Positions 6,951 through 15,157 of a stretch of 33,115 nt of DNA are shown one piece after another. Numbering within the stretch: position 1 is the first letter of the stretch; the number at the start of each line of letters is the position of its first letter. Origin of the DNA: Casp-actino8 sp039800005. GTDB taxonomy: Bacteria; Actinomycetota; Acidimicrobiia; Acidimicrobiales; Ilumatobacteraceae. The DNA is taken from positions 1-33,115 of the forward strand of contig JBDLRN010000063.1 of the NCBI GenBank assembly GCA_039800005.1, written 5' to 3'. The translations under genes and the position numbers were made by a program. Below the pieces are notes generated by a model, which saw only the letters and a list, made by a program, of their open reading frames with translations, did no database searches and was not told the DNA's origin.

Positions 6951-7745
6951 ATGAAGAAGTATCCGATCGAGTTGGGGACCCTTCTCTACACGATGGTCGA
7001 GCCCCACAAAGGGCACGAGGTCGAATACAACCGCTGGTACGAGCGCGATCACTTCTACGGCGGCGTGTTGGTGGGCGAATACTCCTTCGCCGGCGATCGT
7101 TTCGTGTGCACGCGAGACCTGAAGAAGCTGCGGTATCCGGCCGACAGTCCGATGACTCCCGATCCGATGTCGGCGTCGTATCTGGCGATCTACTGGGTGC
7201 TCAAGGGTCATCACGACGACTGGAATCGTTGGAGTGTCGACACGGTGAAGACTCTGCACGCGACCGGACGTATGTTCCCGGAGCGTACGCACATCCACAC
7301 CCAGCTCTACGACAACCGCTGGTCGCGCACCCGCACAGAGACCGGAACGCCCATCGAATTGGCGCTCGACCGGGGCTACCCCGGCATCGTCGTGAACGTG
7401 GGTGAACTGAAGCCCGGTGTCACTCACGACCAGATGTGGAACTGGATGAACGAGGTGTGGGCCGTCGACGCGAGCGTGAAGGGCTGGGGTCCTGACGTGT
7501 TCAACTACGCGACCTTGCTGCCTCTGCTCGACGACGCTCCGCCCGACGTGCCCCGTGTACCTCGTGCCGAGCAGCGCTTCTTGCAGATTCACTTCGTCGA
7601 TCACGATCCGGCACTCGCCTGGGACAAGGGCTACGGGCGCTTCGGCGCCGACCTCGAGGCCAGTGGTCTGGCCACTCACTTGTGGACGAGTCCGTTCATC
7701 AATACGGTGTTCGGTACCGACACCTACACCGATCAGCTCTGGTAG
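6951..7745 (+). CDS. Conserved protein with two EthD-like halves
   Basis: A 264-residue soluble protein whose specific function I do not recognise. The N-terminal part (LGTLLYTMVEPHKG, then EYNRWYERDHFYGG) resembles an EthD/ferredoxin-like unit with a WYxxDH signature. The second half begins again with a strand and helix (PGIVVNVGELKPG, then DQMWNWMNEVW), suggesting an internal duplication that would form a barrel within one chain. It contains many Trp and Tyr residues. GGTGGGAG just upstream supports the ATG at 6951. It follows the single-domain EthD gene, so the two may act in the same step. Possible roles are an accessory or isomerase function in acyl-CoA degradation. Confidence 0.7.
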   Translation: MKKYPIELGTLLYTMVEPHKGHEVEYNRWYERDHFYGGVLVGEYSFAGDRFVCTRDLKKLRYPADSPMTPDPMSASYLAIYWVLKGHHDDWNRWSVDTVKTLHATGRMFPERTHIHTQLYDNRWSRTRTETGTPIELALDRGYPGIVVNVGELKPGVTHDQMWNWMNEVWAVDASVKGWGPDVFNYATLLPLLDDAPPDVPRVPRAEQRFLQIHFVDHDPALAWDKGYGRFGADLEASGLATHLWTSPFINTVFGTDTYTDQLW

Positions 7746-7755
7746 ATCGCTGATC
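7731..7755 (+). terminator. Hairpin enclosing a stop codon
   Basis: GATCAGC (7731-7737) and GCTGATC (7749-7755) pair perfectly around an 11-base loop that includes the TAG at 7743-7745. The stem is short and there is no T-run, so it is a weak terminator candidate. It is listed because the stop-in-loop layout repeats at 6860-6889, 15128-15157 and 26422-26439. Confidence 0.4.
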
Positions 7756-7776
7756 ACGTCGAATCAGGGGGGACAC

Positions 7777-8706
7777 ATGGAACCGATCGTTGGTCGTCGC
7801 ATTCTCGTCACCGGAGTGACCGGCTGGGTCGCCGGCCCGCTGGCCGAATCTCTCGCCGCGGCGGGCAACACGGTGTTCGGCGCGGCCCGTTTCCGCGATC
7901 CGGCCCAACGCGAGCCGTGGGAGGCCAAAGGTGTGTCGACGGTCAGCATCGACCTCGAGAAGGGTCGCCTCGACGAAGTGCCGACCGATCTCGATCTGGT
8001 GCTGCACTTCGCCGTGGCCAAGAGCAACGACTTCACCGAGGCCTTCGCGAGCAACGCTCACGGCAGTGCCGACCTCATGGAGACGGCGGCGTCGCGTAGC
8101 GATCGCATGACCTTCTTCCATTGTTCGTCGACCGCGGTGTACGCACCGCACGATCACGATCCCCGGGTCGAGACCGACCTGCTCGGTGACAGTCATCGGC
8201 CCATGCCGGGCATGCCCACCTACAGCATCTCCAAGATCGCCGGGGAGGTGCTGGTGCAGCACACGGCCAAGCGACTCGGCGTGCCCACCGTCATCGCTCG
8301 ACTGAACGTGCCCTACGGCGACCAGTACGGCTGGATGCTCTTCCATCTCATGATGATGGAGCGCAACATCCCGGTGCCCGTGCACGTCGACCAGCCCACC
8401 AGCTACACGCCGATTCACGCCGACGACATCGCGCGCAGCATTCCGTATCTCTTGTCGTACGCGTCCACGCCGGCCGAGATCGTCAACTGGGGTGGCGACC
8501 AGATCGTCTCGATCGAGGACTGGTGCGAGGAGATGGGACGCCTCACCGGCCTCACACCCAGTTTCAATCCCACCACCGCCACCATCGCGGCGATCATCCC
8601 CGACTTGACGAAGTTGCACGACCGTGGATTCCGCACCACGGTCGACTGGCGCGACGGCATCCGCCGTCAGATCGCGTTCAACCGGCCCGAACTTCTGAAG
8701 GCCTGA
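7777..8706 (+). CDS. NAD-dependent epimerase / 3beta-HSD-like extended SDR
   Basis: A 309-residue extended SDR. The N-terminal Rossmann motif is TGVTGWVAG, a slight variant of TGxxGxxG. The catalytic set follows as CSSTAVY and YSISK, and the mid-region YTPIHADDIARSIPYLL is typical of epimerase/dehydratase-family enzymes. Substrates in this family range from nucleotide sugars to 3beta-hydroxysteroids; here steroid or steroid-CoA dehydrogenation is plausible from the neighbours. The Shine-Dalgarno AGGGGGG precedes the ATG at 7777 by a few bases. It is the last rightward gene before two leftward genes. Confidence 0.85.
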   Translation: MEPIVGRRILVTGVTGWVAGPLAESLAAAGNTVFGAARFRDPAQREPWEAKGVSTVSIDLEKGRLDEVPTDLDLVLHFAVAKSNDFTEAFASNAHGSADLMETAASRSDRMTFFHCSSTAVYAPHDHDPRVETDLLGDSHRPMPGMPTYSISKIAGEVLVQHTAKRLGVPTVIARLNVPYGDQYGWMLFHLMMMERNIPVPVHVDQPTSYTPIHADDIARSIPYLLSYASTPAEIVNWGGDQIVSIEDWCEEMGRLTGLTPSFNPTTATIAAIIPDLTKLHDRGFRTTVDWRDGIRRQIAFNRPELLKA

Positions 8707-8709
8707 TCG

Positions 8710-9789
8710 TCACGCGCCGATCTGCTCGTAGAGCATCGCCTTGTGCATGATCAGATCCTCGGGATCGTCGGGCATCTCGCGGTTGCCGTAGGCCGCTTCG
8801 CGCAACGAGGTGCGGATGGCGATGGCCGCGAAGCGCAGGCTGCCGTACACCACGTACCAGTGGAAGTCGTCGATCTCGCGTCCGCCGGCGGCCACGTAGG
8901 CCTGTTGTACGTCGTCGGCCCGGCAGAAGTCGGGGAAGCCGGGTAGCTGGAACACGTCGGCCAGAGACTGGAAGAACTGGTGCATGAACACCAGCCAACC
9001 CACGTCGACACCGGCCGGCCCGGAGTTGACCATCTCCCAGTCGAGCACCGCGGTGGGGGTGAGGCCGTCGAACATCACGTTGCCCGGTCGGGCGTCGCCC
9101 CAGTTCAGAACAGTGGGACCAGGGTTCTTCGGTGCGTGGGCAGCCAGCCACTCGAGCGCCCGTTCGATGATCGGCAATCGGAGATCACCGCGCGCCCAGT
9201 CGTAGTAGGCGCGCTGTTCGGCGAGCAGGCGGGCGATGTCGTCGCCGCCGGACGGTGGCAGGAACGACAGGTCGACGCCGTCGCGCCGTGCCCGATCGAG
9301 ATCGATGGCGTGGATCTGTGCCTGCAGCGACGCGACCGTGCGCGCCAGATCGCGTTGTTGGTCGACCGAGAACTCGTCGAGGAAGCTTCCGCCGAACACA
9401 TAGGGCGGCATGTCGGGAAGGGCGCGCCCGCCGACTCGGTCCATGACGAGGAACGGCGAACCGAGGAGTGACTCGTCGTCCTCCACGAAGCGCACGTTCG
9501 GTACCGGCACCGACGTGTACCGAGCGACGAGACGCATGGCCCCGGCCTGGGCGGCCAGGTCGTAGATCGGGAACACCGGCCAATCGCTCATGTCGGGACG
9601 CAGTCGCGTGACGACGGCGTCGCTTCGATCGCCGTGGTGCACCGTGAAGAGCAGGGTCTCGCTGCTCATGCCCGTTCCCTCGGGAATCGCCACGTCGGTG
9701 ATGCGGCACGAGGCACCGAGTCGCGCCGCGAACCACGGCTCGAGCGTGTGAGCCAACTGCTCGGGATCTCGCTTCGAGGGAAGAGGCAT
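8710..9789 (-). CDS. APH-family phosphotransferase (ACAD10/FadE36-like)
   Basis: A 359-residue kinase-fold protein of the aminoglycoside phosphotransferase/choline kinase family. The catalytic loop reads NWGDARPGNVMFD with Trp in place of the usual His, as is common in the FadE36/ACAD10-type group, and the metal motif is VLDWEMV. The first part has PFLVMDRVGG, the usual hinge. Such proteins are linked to acyl-CoA catabolism, for example phosphorylation of hydroxyacyl substrates before dehydrogenation; antibiotic resistance is unlikely. It starts 1 base after the stop of the upstream SnoaL-like gene, so they form a two-gene operon. The stop codons of this gene and the convergent epimerase are only 3 bases apart. 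Confidence 0.85.
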   Translation of the reverse strand: MPLPSKRDPEQLAHTLEPWFAARLGASCRITDVAIPEGTGMSSETLLFTVHHGDRSDAVVTRLRPDMSDWPVFPIYDLAAQAGAMRLVARYTSVPVPNVRFVEDDESLLGSPFLVMDRVGGRALPDMPPYVFGGSFLDEFSVDQQRDLARTVASLQAQIHAIDLDRARRDGVDLSFLPPSGGDDIARLLAEQRAYYDWARGDLRLPIIERALEWLAAHAPKNPGPTVLNWGDARPGNVMFDGLTPTAVLDWEMVNSGPAGVDVGWLVFMHQFFQSLADVFQLPGFPDFCRADDVQQAYVAAGGREIDDFHWYVVYGSLRFAAIAIRTSLREAAYGNREMPDDPEDLIMHKAMLYEQIGA

Positions 9790-9790
9790 C

Positions 9791-10216
9791 TCAGGCCGGC
9801 TTGCCGTAGACGAGCTGCTCGAAACGGTTCTTGATCAGCCACCCACGTTCGGTGCGCACGACGACGTCGTCGTACCAGCCGCTCGCCTGCATGTAGTTCG
9901 GCTGGGCGCCATCGGCACCGGGAATGCGGAGCATCATCGTGTACATCGAACGCACCTTGGCGGTGTCGGCGTCGGTGAACGAGACGGTGACGTTCGAGCC
10001 CGACGACAACGACACGTCGAACATCGACATCATGCCGCGGAAGGTCTCGGCGGCCGACTTCGGATCACCGACCGGTCCGCCGGCCGTCGAATAGTCGACG
10101 TGTGCATCGGGAGCGAACACCTCGACCCAGGCGTCCCAATTGCGGTCGGACAGCGCCCAGGTGTAGCGGCTCAGAAGATCGGCGATGAGTGCTCGGTCGA
10201 GAGCTTCGTTCGACAT
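9791..10216 (-). CDS. SnoaL-like (NTF2-fold) protein
   Basis: A 141-residue SnoaL_4-type protein: ALIADLLSRYTWALSDRNWD, WVEVFAPDAHVDYS, then a C-terminal GWYDDVVVRTERGWLIKNR. Family members include dehydratases, isomerases and hydroxylating-dioxygenase-like beta-subunit folds. The ATG at 10216 is chosen because a GGGGGAA sequence lies just upstream. It is directly coupled to the phosphotransferase gene after it. The function cannot be read from the sequence. The gene is distinct from the other SnoaL-like gene at 4.7 kb. Confidence 0.8.
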   Translation of the reverse strand: MSNEALDRALIADLLSRYTWALSDRNWDAWVEVFAPDAHVDYSTAGGPVGDPKSAAETFRGMMSMFDVSLSSGSNVTVSFTDADTAKVRSMYTMMLRIPGADGAQPNYMQASGWYDDVVVRTERGWLIKNRFEQLVYGKPA

Positions 10217-10232
10217 GTTTCCCCCTGTTGTC

Positions 10233-10242
10233 GTGTCGACAC
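10233..10242. promoter_or_regulatory. Short palindrome in a divergent promoter region
   Basis: GTGTCGACAC is a perfect 10-base palindrome between the divergent SnoaL-like (-) and molybdoenzyme (+) genes. A minus-strand TATGAT (10264-10269) nearby is a good -10 for the SnoaL-like gene, so the palindrome would lie downstream of that promoter. It could be an operator but is short enough to arise by chance. Confidence 0.3.
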
Positions 10243-10263
10243 ACCCGGTCGACATCGATCCCG

Positions 10264-10269
10264 ATCATA
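10264..10269 (-). promoter_or_regulatory. -10 element for the SnoaL/phosphotransferase operon
   Basis: On the minus strand this reads TATGAT, one base from TATAAT, about 48 bases upstream of the SnoaL-like ATG. No convincing -35 was found. Confidence 0.4.
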
Positions 10270-10298
10270 AACCGCCGGTCACGGGGGAGAGCCTTTGG

Positions 10299-10304
10299 CA
10301 GAAT
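10299..10304 (+). promoter_or_regulatory. Possible -10, leaderless start of the molybdoenzyme
   Basis: CAGAAT stands 6 bases before the ATG at 10311, matching the NANNNT-6-start pattern seen elsewhere in the window. No Shine-Dalgarno sequence is present. Confidence 0.4.
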
Positions 10305-10310
10305 GATCCG

Positions 10311-12374
10311 ATGACTTCGCACGTTTCGTCGACCCGCATCGTCCTCGGCACGTGCCATCACGACTGTCCCGACTCCTGCGGTTGGGAGGTCACGGTCGAG
10401 GACGGTCGCGCCGTCAAGATGCGAGGCAACCCCGACCACCCGTACTCGCAGGGCGAACTCTGCCCGAAGGTCAACCGCTTCCTCGACCGTGTGTACAGCC
10501 CCGATCGCATCCTCACCCCGTTGATCGTCGACGGCCCGAAGGGATCGGGACGGTATCGACCGGCCTCGTGGGACGAGGCGCTGCGTCTGGTCGCCGAGCG
10601 CTTGCACGACGTCATCGATCGCTGGGGTGGCGAGGCGATCGTGCCGTGGGGCGATGCCGGCACCCAAGGTGCCCTCCAGATGGATTCGCTGAGCCAGCGC
10701 TTCTTCGCCCGCCTGGGCTCGTCTCGTCAGGTCGACTCGTTGTGTGGTGCGACCGCTGGAGTGGGCACGGCCTCGTCGCTCGGCACGCCTCTCGCATCCG
10801 ATCCGCTCGACGTGCAGTACGCGAAATTCGTGGTGCTCTGGGGCACCAACACTCGCTTGACCAATCGCCACCTGTGGCCCTACGTCGAGAAGGCCCGCAC
10901 CGATGGTGCCAAGGTCGTCGTGATCGATCCGGTCCGCACCGTCACCGCCGACTCCGCCGACTGGTTCCTGCAACTGAAGCCCGGCACCGACGTGGCCTTC
11001 GCGCTGGCCGTCATGCACGTGATCGTGCGCGACGATCTGGTCGACCACGACTACGTCGCGCAGTACACCTCGGGTTTCGACGAACTGGTCGAGCACGTCC
11101 GTGACTGGACCCCCGAACGCGCGGCCGCCGAGTGCGGTGTCGACGCCGACGACATCGAGCGGTTCGCGCACGAATACGCGACCATCACCCCGGCCTTCAT
11201 TCGCACGCTCATCGGAGCCGAACATCGCGAGAGCGGAGCGCAGTTCTTCCGTACGGTGTCACTGCTCCCGGCGCTCGTCGGCGCGTGGAAGCATCGCGGT
11301 GGAGGCTTCGCCCGCAGTGTCGGCTCGTACGGCAACGATTTCGTCGACATCTCGAAATTCGCTGCGCCTCACCTGTCGGGACGACGCGAACGGCGCTCGA
11401 TCAGCATGAACCGTCTCGGACGAGCCCTGCTCGACGAGACTCTCGACCCACCGATCGAGGCGGTGTTCGTGTGGAACGGGAACCCGGTCGTCACCGCCCC
11501 GGAAGCGTCGTTGCTCCGACGCGGGTTGTCACGGCCCGACGTGTTCACCGTGGTCTCCGAGCAGTTCCTCACCGACACCGCGCGCTACGCCGACGTGATC
11601 TTTCCGGCCTGCACCCAGATCGAACAGGACGACGTGATGCCGGCCTGGGGCCACCTCTACCTGGGGTGGAACCACAAGGCCATCGAACCACTGGGCGAGA
11701 GCGTGTCGAACACCGAGTTGTGGCGCCGATTGTCGAGGGCGATGGGCTTCACCGAGCCCGAACTCTTCGCCACCGACGAAGAATTGATCGCCACGTGCGT
11801 CAGCGGTTTCGACGTCGACGAGTTGAAGCGACGTGGGTGGATTCGGTTGCCACTGCCGGAGGATCTGCGACCCTTCGCCGACGGCTTCCCGTTCCCGGAC
11901 GGCCGCCTGCCCTTCGCCAACGCCGATCTCGAACGACAGGGGCACGGACGTCTGCCCACCTACCGTCGCGCCTCCGAGGGAACGATCGGCGGTGGTGATC
12001 GATACCCGCTGTCGCTCATGTCGCCCAAGTTCCACCAGCGCTTCTTGAACGCCTCGTATTCGCATCTCGAGGGTCACGCCCGTTCGGAAGGCGAACTCTT
12101 CTGCGAACTCCATCCCGACGACGCCGCCGCTCGCGGAGTTGTCGACGGCGACGAGGTCGTCGTGCTCAACGATCGGGCTCGCCTGCGCGCGGTGGCTCGA
12201 GTGAGTCGGACGCCGCGCGTCCGGCCCGGCCTCGTGATCGTGCCGTTCGGCTGGGTGGGTGATCGCACGCGCGACGGACTCGCCGTCAACGATCTCACCA
12301 ATGACACCGCCGCCGACTGGGGTGGCGGTGTGGCCTTCTACGACACGTCGGTCGAGGTCGCACCCCTCACCTGA
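10311..12374 (+). CDS. Molybdopterin-dependent oxidoreductase with 4Fe-4S cluster
   Basis: A 687-residue DMSO-reductase-superfamily catalytic subunit. The N-terminal cluster ligands are Cys15-x3-Cys19-x3-Cys23 and Cys51. Pterin-cofactor regions follow (WGTNTRLTNRH, VVVIDPVRT, FVWNGNPVVT), then EQFLTDTARYADVIFPACTQ, and a C-terminal dinucleotide-binding domain (LHPDDAAARGVVDGDEV). Cys145 in DSLCGATAG is the best candidate for the molybdenum ligand. No signal peptide is visible, so it should be cytoplasmic. There is no electron-transfer or chaperone gene beside it. The substrate is unknown. It is not obviously the multi-subunit steroid C25 dehydrogenase type, since no FeS or heme subunit is adjacent. 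Confidence 0.87.
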   Translation: MTSHVSSTRIVLGTCHHDCPDSCGWEVTVEDGRAVKMRGNPDHPYSQGELCPKVNRFLDRVYSPDRILTPLIVDGPKGSGRYRPASWDEALRLVAERLHDVIDRWGGEAIVPWGDAGTQGALQMDSLSQRFFARLGSSRQVDSLCGATAGVGTASSLGTPLASDPLDVQYAKFVVLWGTNTRLTNRHLWPYVEKARTDGAKVVVIDPVRTVTADSADWFLQLKPGTDVAFALAVMHVIVRDDLVDHDYVAQYTSGFDELVEHVRDWTPERAAAECGVDADDIERFAHEYATITPAFIRTLIGAEHRESGAQFFRTVSLLPALVGAWKHRGGGFARSVGSYGNDFVDISKFAAPHLSGRRERRSISMNRLGRALLDETLDPPIEAVFVWNGNPVVTAPEASLLRRGLSRPDVFTVVSEQFLTDTARYADVIFPACTQIEQDDVMPAWGHLYLGWNHKAIEPLGESVSNTELWRRLSRAMGFTEPELFATDEELIATCVSGFDVDELKRRGWIRLPLPEDLRPFADGFPFPDGRLPFANADLERQGHGRLPTYRRASEGTIGGGDRYPLSLMSPKFHQRFLNASYSHLEGHARSEGELFCELHPDDAAARGVVDGDEVVVLNDRARLRAVARVSRTPRVRPGLVIVPFGWVGDRTRDGLAVNDLTNDTAADWGGGVAFYDTSVEVAPLT

Positions 12375-12380
12375 GTTCGA

Positions 12381-13850
12381 TCACGGGCGCAAACCGATGG
12401 TGGTGTCGCCGTAGTCGCCGTCGAGACGCAGCAACGTGGTGTCGTCGCAGGCCCAACCATCGTCGGTGATCTCGACGGAGGGCACGAGAGCCCGGTCGGC
12501 GTCGGTCGGCGGAACCGGCGGATACGAACGGGTGAAGGCGCCATCCTTCACGACGATCATCTGGTAGCACGGGCTCGGCGTGTTGGTGCCCGGATCGGCC
12601 GGAGCGTGCAGACCACCACCAGTCCAGCCGGTGATGGTCGAGGCCTGTTCGGCCACGCAAGCGCGGGTGAGTTCGCCACTTTCCACACACGGCTTGGCCG
12701 CCGTGGCGAAGAGGAACATGGCCGACAGACCCTGCATGCCGAGACCCGAGACCTTGCCACCGGGCTGGTGAGTGTCGATCATGTCGAGATAGTCCTGCAC
12801 CGCCGTCACGCGATCGGCTTCCTCGATGAGCGAGTACGCGGTGCGCACGTACACGCCTTCCACGCTCGCTCCGCCCCGCTCGAGCAACACGTCGGCGTAG
12901 AAGCCGGCGTCGGCCATGATGAGATCGGGACGGTAGTTGAGTTCGTCCATGGCCTTGGTGAGTTGCGGCAGAACCTCAGGGACACCGACGAAGGCCAACG
13001 CGCGCACGCCGTTCGACTTCAACTGCTGCGCGATGGGAATCCAGTTGGCCTCGCCGAGGGAGCTGTAGGGAATTCGCGTCGTGACGTCGATGCCGCCGAT
13101 CTTGTCGATCAGTTCCACGTACTGCTGCTCGACGATCTGAGCGGTGAGCAGATCGGAGTACACGGTGCCGAACGACTGCATGGCGTCGGGGTACGCAGAT
13201 TGCGCCCACTTGAACCAACCGCCGTCCTTGTGGTCGGACGGGTTGGGCATCGGCGTGAACATACCGTCGGACTTCGACTTGCCGGCCGTGACCACGAAAC
13301 CGGCGAAGTCGATCATGTCGCACTCGTGGAAGCGCGGGAACTCCTGGTCGTCGAAGGCGTACCCTCCGCCGGCCATCGCAAAGGCGTTGTCGCAGATCAC
13401 TTCCATCTGCGCCGGAACTTCGAACAATCTGGAGTCGGCGTCGATGATCTCGATGGGAAGTCCGGCGATACCGCCTTGCTCGTTGCACCAGCCGGCGAAG
13501 GCCACCGCCGCGTCGTACAACTCGGCGTTGAGTCCGGGTACGGCCACGTTGCCCTTGTCGGACGCGGCGGCCAGACGGATGCGATCGGGAGAACCGCCGG
13601 CCTCGGCGGCCGCCACGACAGGAGTGACGCCCTCGGGGGACGGACCGCACGGCGACGCGAGATCGCCGAAGGTGACCGCAGGGGGTTCGGGGGCAGTGGT
13701 CTCGACCGGCGTGGTCGAGTCGGTGGGTGCCGTCGTGACTTCGGTGGGAGCGACAGTGGAGGCCGGGGTGGAGTCGTCGGCCCGATTGGCGCAGGCCGCG
13801 GCGAGCAGCGGGGTCAGGGCGACGAGAACGAGACGGGGGGTGCGGGGCAT
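12381..13850 (-). CDS. Solute-binding lipoprotein, branched-chain amino acid ABC transporter-like
   Basis: A 489-residue exported lipoprotein. The signal peptide ends in the lipobox LAAAC with Cys20 as the lipidated residue. A Thr/Pro/Ser-rich linker follows (about 24-58), then a type 1 periplasmic-binding fold (AAASDKGNVAVPGLNAELYD, WCNEQGGIAGLPIEIIDADS, VRALAFVGVPEVLPQLTKAM). Such proteins capture small ligands outside the membrane for an ABC importer. No permease or ATPase gene is nearby. Extra cysteines in the C-terminal part (for example at about 394, 405 and 435) could form disulfides. It converges with the molybdoenzyme, with only 6 bases between stops. Confidence 0.85.
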   Translation of the reverse strand: MPRTPRLVLVALTPLLAAACANRADDSTPASTVAPTEVTTAPTDSTTPVETTAPEPPAVTFGDLASPCGPSPEGVTPVVAAAEAGGSPDRIRLAAASDKGNVAVPGLNAELYDAAVAFAGWCNEQGGIAGLPIEIIDADSRLFEVPAQMEVICDNAFAMAGGGYAFDDQEFPRFHECDMIDFAGFVVTAGKSKSDGMFTPMPNPSDHKDGGWFKWAQSAYPDAMQSFGTVYSDLLTAQIVEQQYVELIDKIGGIDVTTRIPYSSLGEANWIPIAQQLKSNGVRALAFVGVPEVLPQLTKAMDELNYRPDLIMADAGFYADVLLERGGASVEGVYVRTAYSLIEEADRVTAVQDYLDMIDTHQPGGKVSGLGMQGLSAMFLFATAAKPCVESGELTRACVAEQASTITGWTGGGLHAPADPGTNTPSPCYQMIVVKDGAFTRSYPPVPPTDADRALVPSVEITDDGWACDDTTLLRLDGDYGDTTIGLRP

Positions 13851-13920
13851 GTCCCCATTGTGTCCGACCTCGATGTCCGATTGCCCACTCCGGCGAATTC
13901 ATTCGGCGACCCTCGCTGGC

Positions 13921-13926
13921 TACTGT
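13921..13926 (+). promoter_or_regulatory. -10 element for the P450 gene
   Basis: TACTGT fits TANNNT and lies 31 bases before the P450 start, leaving room for a short leader with AGGAGGG just before the GTG. A weak -35 (TTCATT, 13898-13903) is spaced 17 bases upstream. Confidence 0.4.
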
Positions 13927-13951
13927 CGTCTCGAGCCGACCAGGAGGGCAC

Positions 13952-15118
13952 GTGCGCATCGACATCCTCGATCGAGACTGGTACCAGCGAGGGCCGTTCG
14001 CCGAATTGGCGTGGATCCGCGCCAACGAGCCCGTCTACTGCGACGTGAACGGCATGTGGGCGCTCACCAAGCACGACGACGTGCGGTGGGCCGAGCGACA
14101 GGCGCAGCTCTTCAGCAGTGAGATCAACGGATCACGACCCAACGGACAGACCCAGCCGTCGATGATCGACGCCGACGATCCGAGCCACGCCGATCAGCGT
14201 CGAGTCGTGGCCCGCGGTTTCGGACCGCGACAGATGAAGGCTTACGAAGACCACGTGGTGGAAGTGAGTCGCCGTTTGGTCGACGCGGTGATCGACACGG
14301 GCGAATGCGACGTGGTTGCCGACATCGCCCGGCCGCTTCCCATGACGCTCATCGGCGAGATGTTGGGTGCCCCCGAGAGCGATTTCGAGAGATTGCAGAC
14401 CTGGAGCGATCGCATGATCGCCGGTTCCGACAAAGCCGAGAACGTGACCGAGGACGTCATGAATGCCGCCCTCGACTACTACGGATACATCAGCCAGGTG
14501 ATGGAGGAGCGTCGTTCGAAGCCGGGTGACGATCTGGTCAGCAAGTTCATGCATGGTGGAGCCGAGGGTGAGTCGCTCGACGACGCGCACGTGATGGGCA
14601 ACGCCCTTCTTCTTCTCGTTGGCGGCAACGAGACCACCCGCAACGTCATCGCCGGTGGTTTCGAAGCGCTGATTCGTCGTCCCGATCAATTGGCCTGGGC
14701 GGCGGCGTCGCCCGAGAACTTCGAGTCGGCGATGGAGGAGATGCTGCGCTGGGTCACGCCGATCAATCAGATGAATCGCACGACGACCCAGGACGTCGAG
14801 GTGCGGGGCGTCACCATTCCGGCCGGTTCACAGGTGTTGATGCACTACCTCTCGGCCAATCGCGACGAGGAGGTGTTCGACCGAGCCGACGAATTCGACG
14901 CGCGACGGTCACCCAATCCGCACATCGCTTTCGGTTGGGGGCCGCATCTCTGTCTGGGAGCCAGTCTGGCCCGCTTGGAACTGCGCTCGATCTTCCGCGA
15001 AATGCTCACTCGGATGAAGAACGTTCGCTTCGCCGATCCGGACTTCGAACCCGAGTACAGCCACGCGTCGTTCGTGCGCGGCATCCACTCGTTGCCGATT
15101 CGTTTCGACGCGATCTGA
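13952..15118 (+). CDS. Cytochrome P450, CYP142-like steroid hydroxylase
   Basis: A 388-residue soluble bacterial P450. Diagnostic motifs are the oxygen-activating GGNETTR, the ExxR pair in EEMLRW, and the heme loop FGWGPHLCLGASLAR with Cys334 as the thiolate ligand. The N-terminal AELAWIRANEPVYCDVNGMW, MIDADDPSHADQRR and the GECDVVADIARPLPMTLIGEMLG block resemble CYP142 cholesterol/cholestenone C26 oxidases. These start side-chain degradation by oxidising the terminal methyl, feeding the FadD19-type ligase. The GTG at 13952 has AGGAGGG just upstream. Ferredoxin and reductase genes are not in the window. Steroid substrate is inferred. Confidence 0.88.
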   Translation: MRIDILDRDWYQRGPFAELAWIRANEPVYCDVNGMWALTKHDDVRWAERQAQLFSSEINGSRPNGQTQPSMIDADDPSHADQRRVVARGFGPRQMKAYEDHVVEVSRRLVDAVIDTGECDVVADIARPLPMTLIGEMLGAPESDFERLQTWSDRMIAGSDKAENVTEDVMNAALDYYGYISQVMEERRSKPGDDLVSKFMHGGAEGESLDDAHVMGNALLLLVGGNETTRNVIAGGFEALIRRPDQLAWAAASPENFESAMEEMLRWVTPINQMNRTTTQDVEVRGVTIPAGSQVLMHYLSANRDEEVFDRADEFDARRSPNPHIAFGWGPHLCLGASLARLELRSIFREMLTRMKNVRFADPDFEPEYSHASFVRGIHSLPIRFDAI

Positions 15119-15127
15119 GTCGCGCGA

Positions 15128-15157
15128 CGCGACGAACGATCAGGAACGTTCGTCGCG
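15128..15157. terminator. Perfect hairpin between convergent P450 and ligase genes
   Basis: CGCGACGAACG (15128-15138) and CGTTCGTCGCG (15147-15157) are perfect 11-base reverse complements around an 8-base loop. The loop holds the minus-strand ligase stop codon (15140-15142), so the right arm also encodes the ligase C-terminus. Its place 10 bases after the P450 stop suggests a bidirectional terminator; no T-tract is present. Confidence 0.7.

Noticed and set aside
8710..9789. Aminoglycoside resistance gene
   Set aside because: The family match is the APH fold, but the NWGDARPGN loop and the acyl-CoA neighbourhood fit the FadE36/ACAD10-like group.
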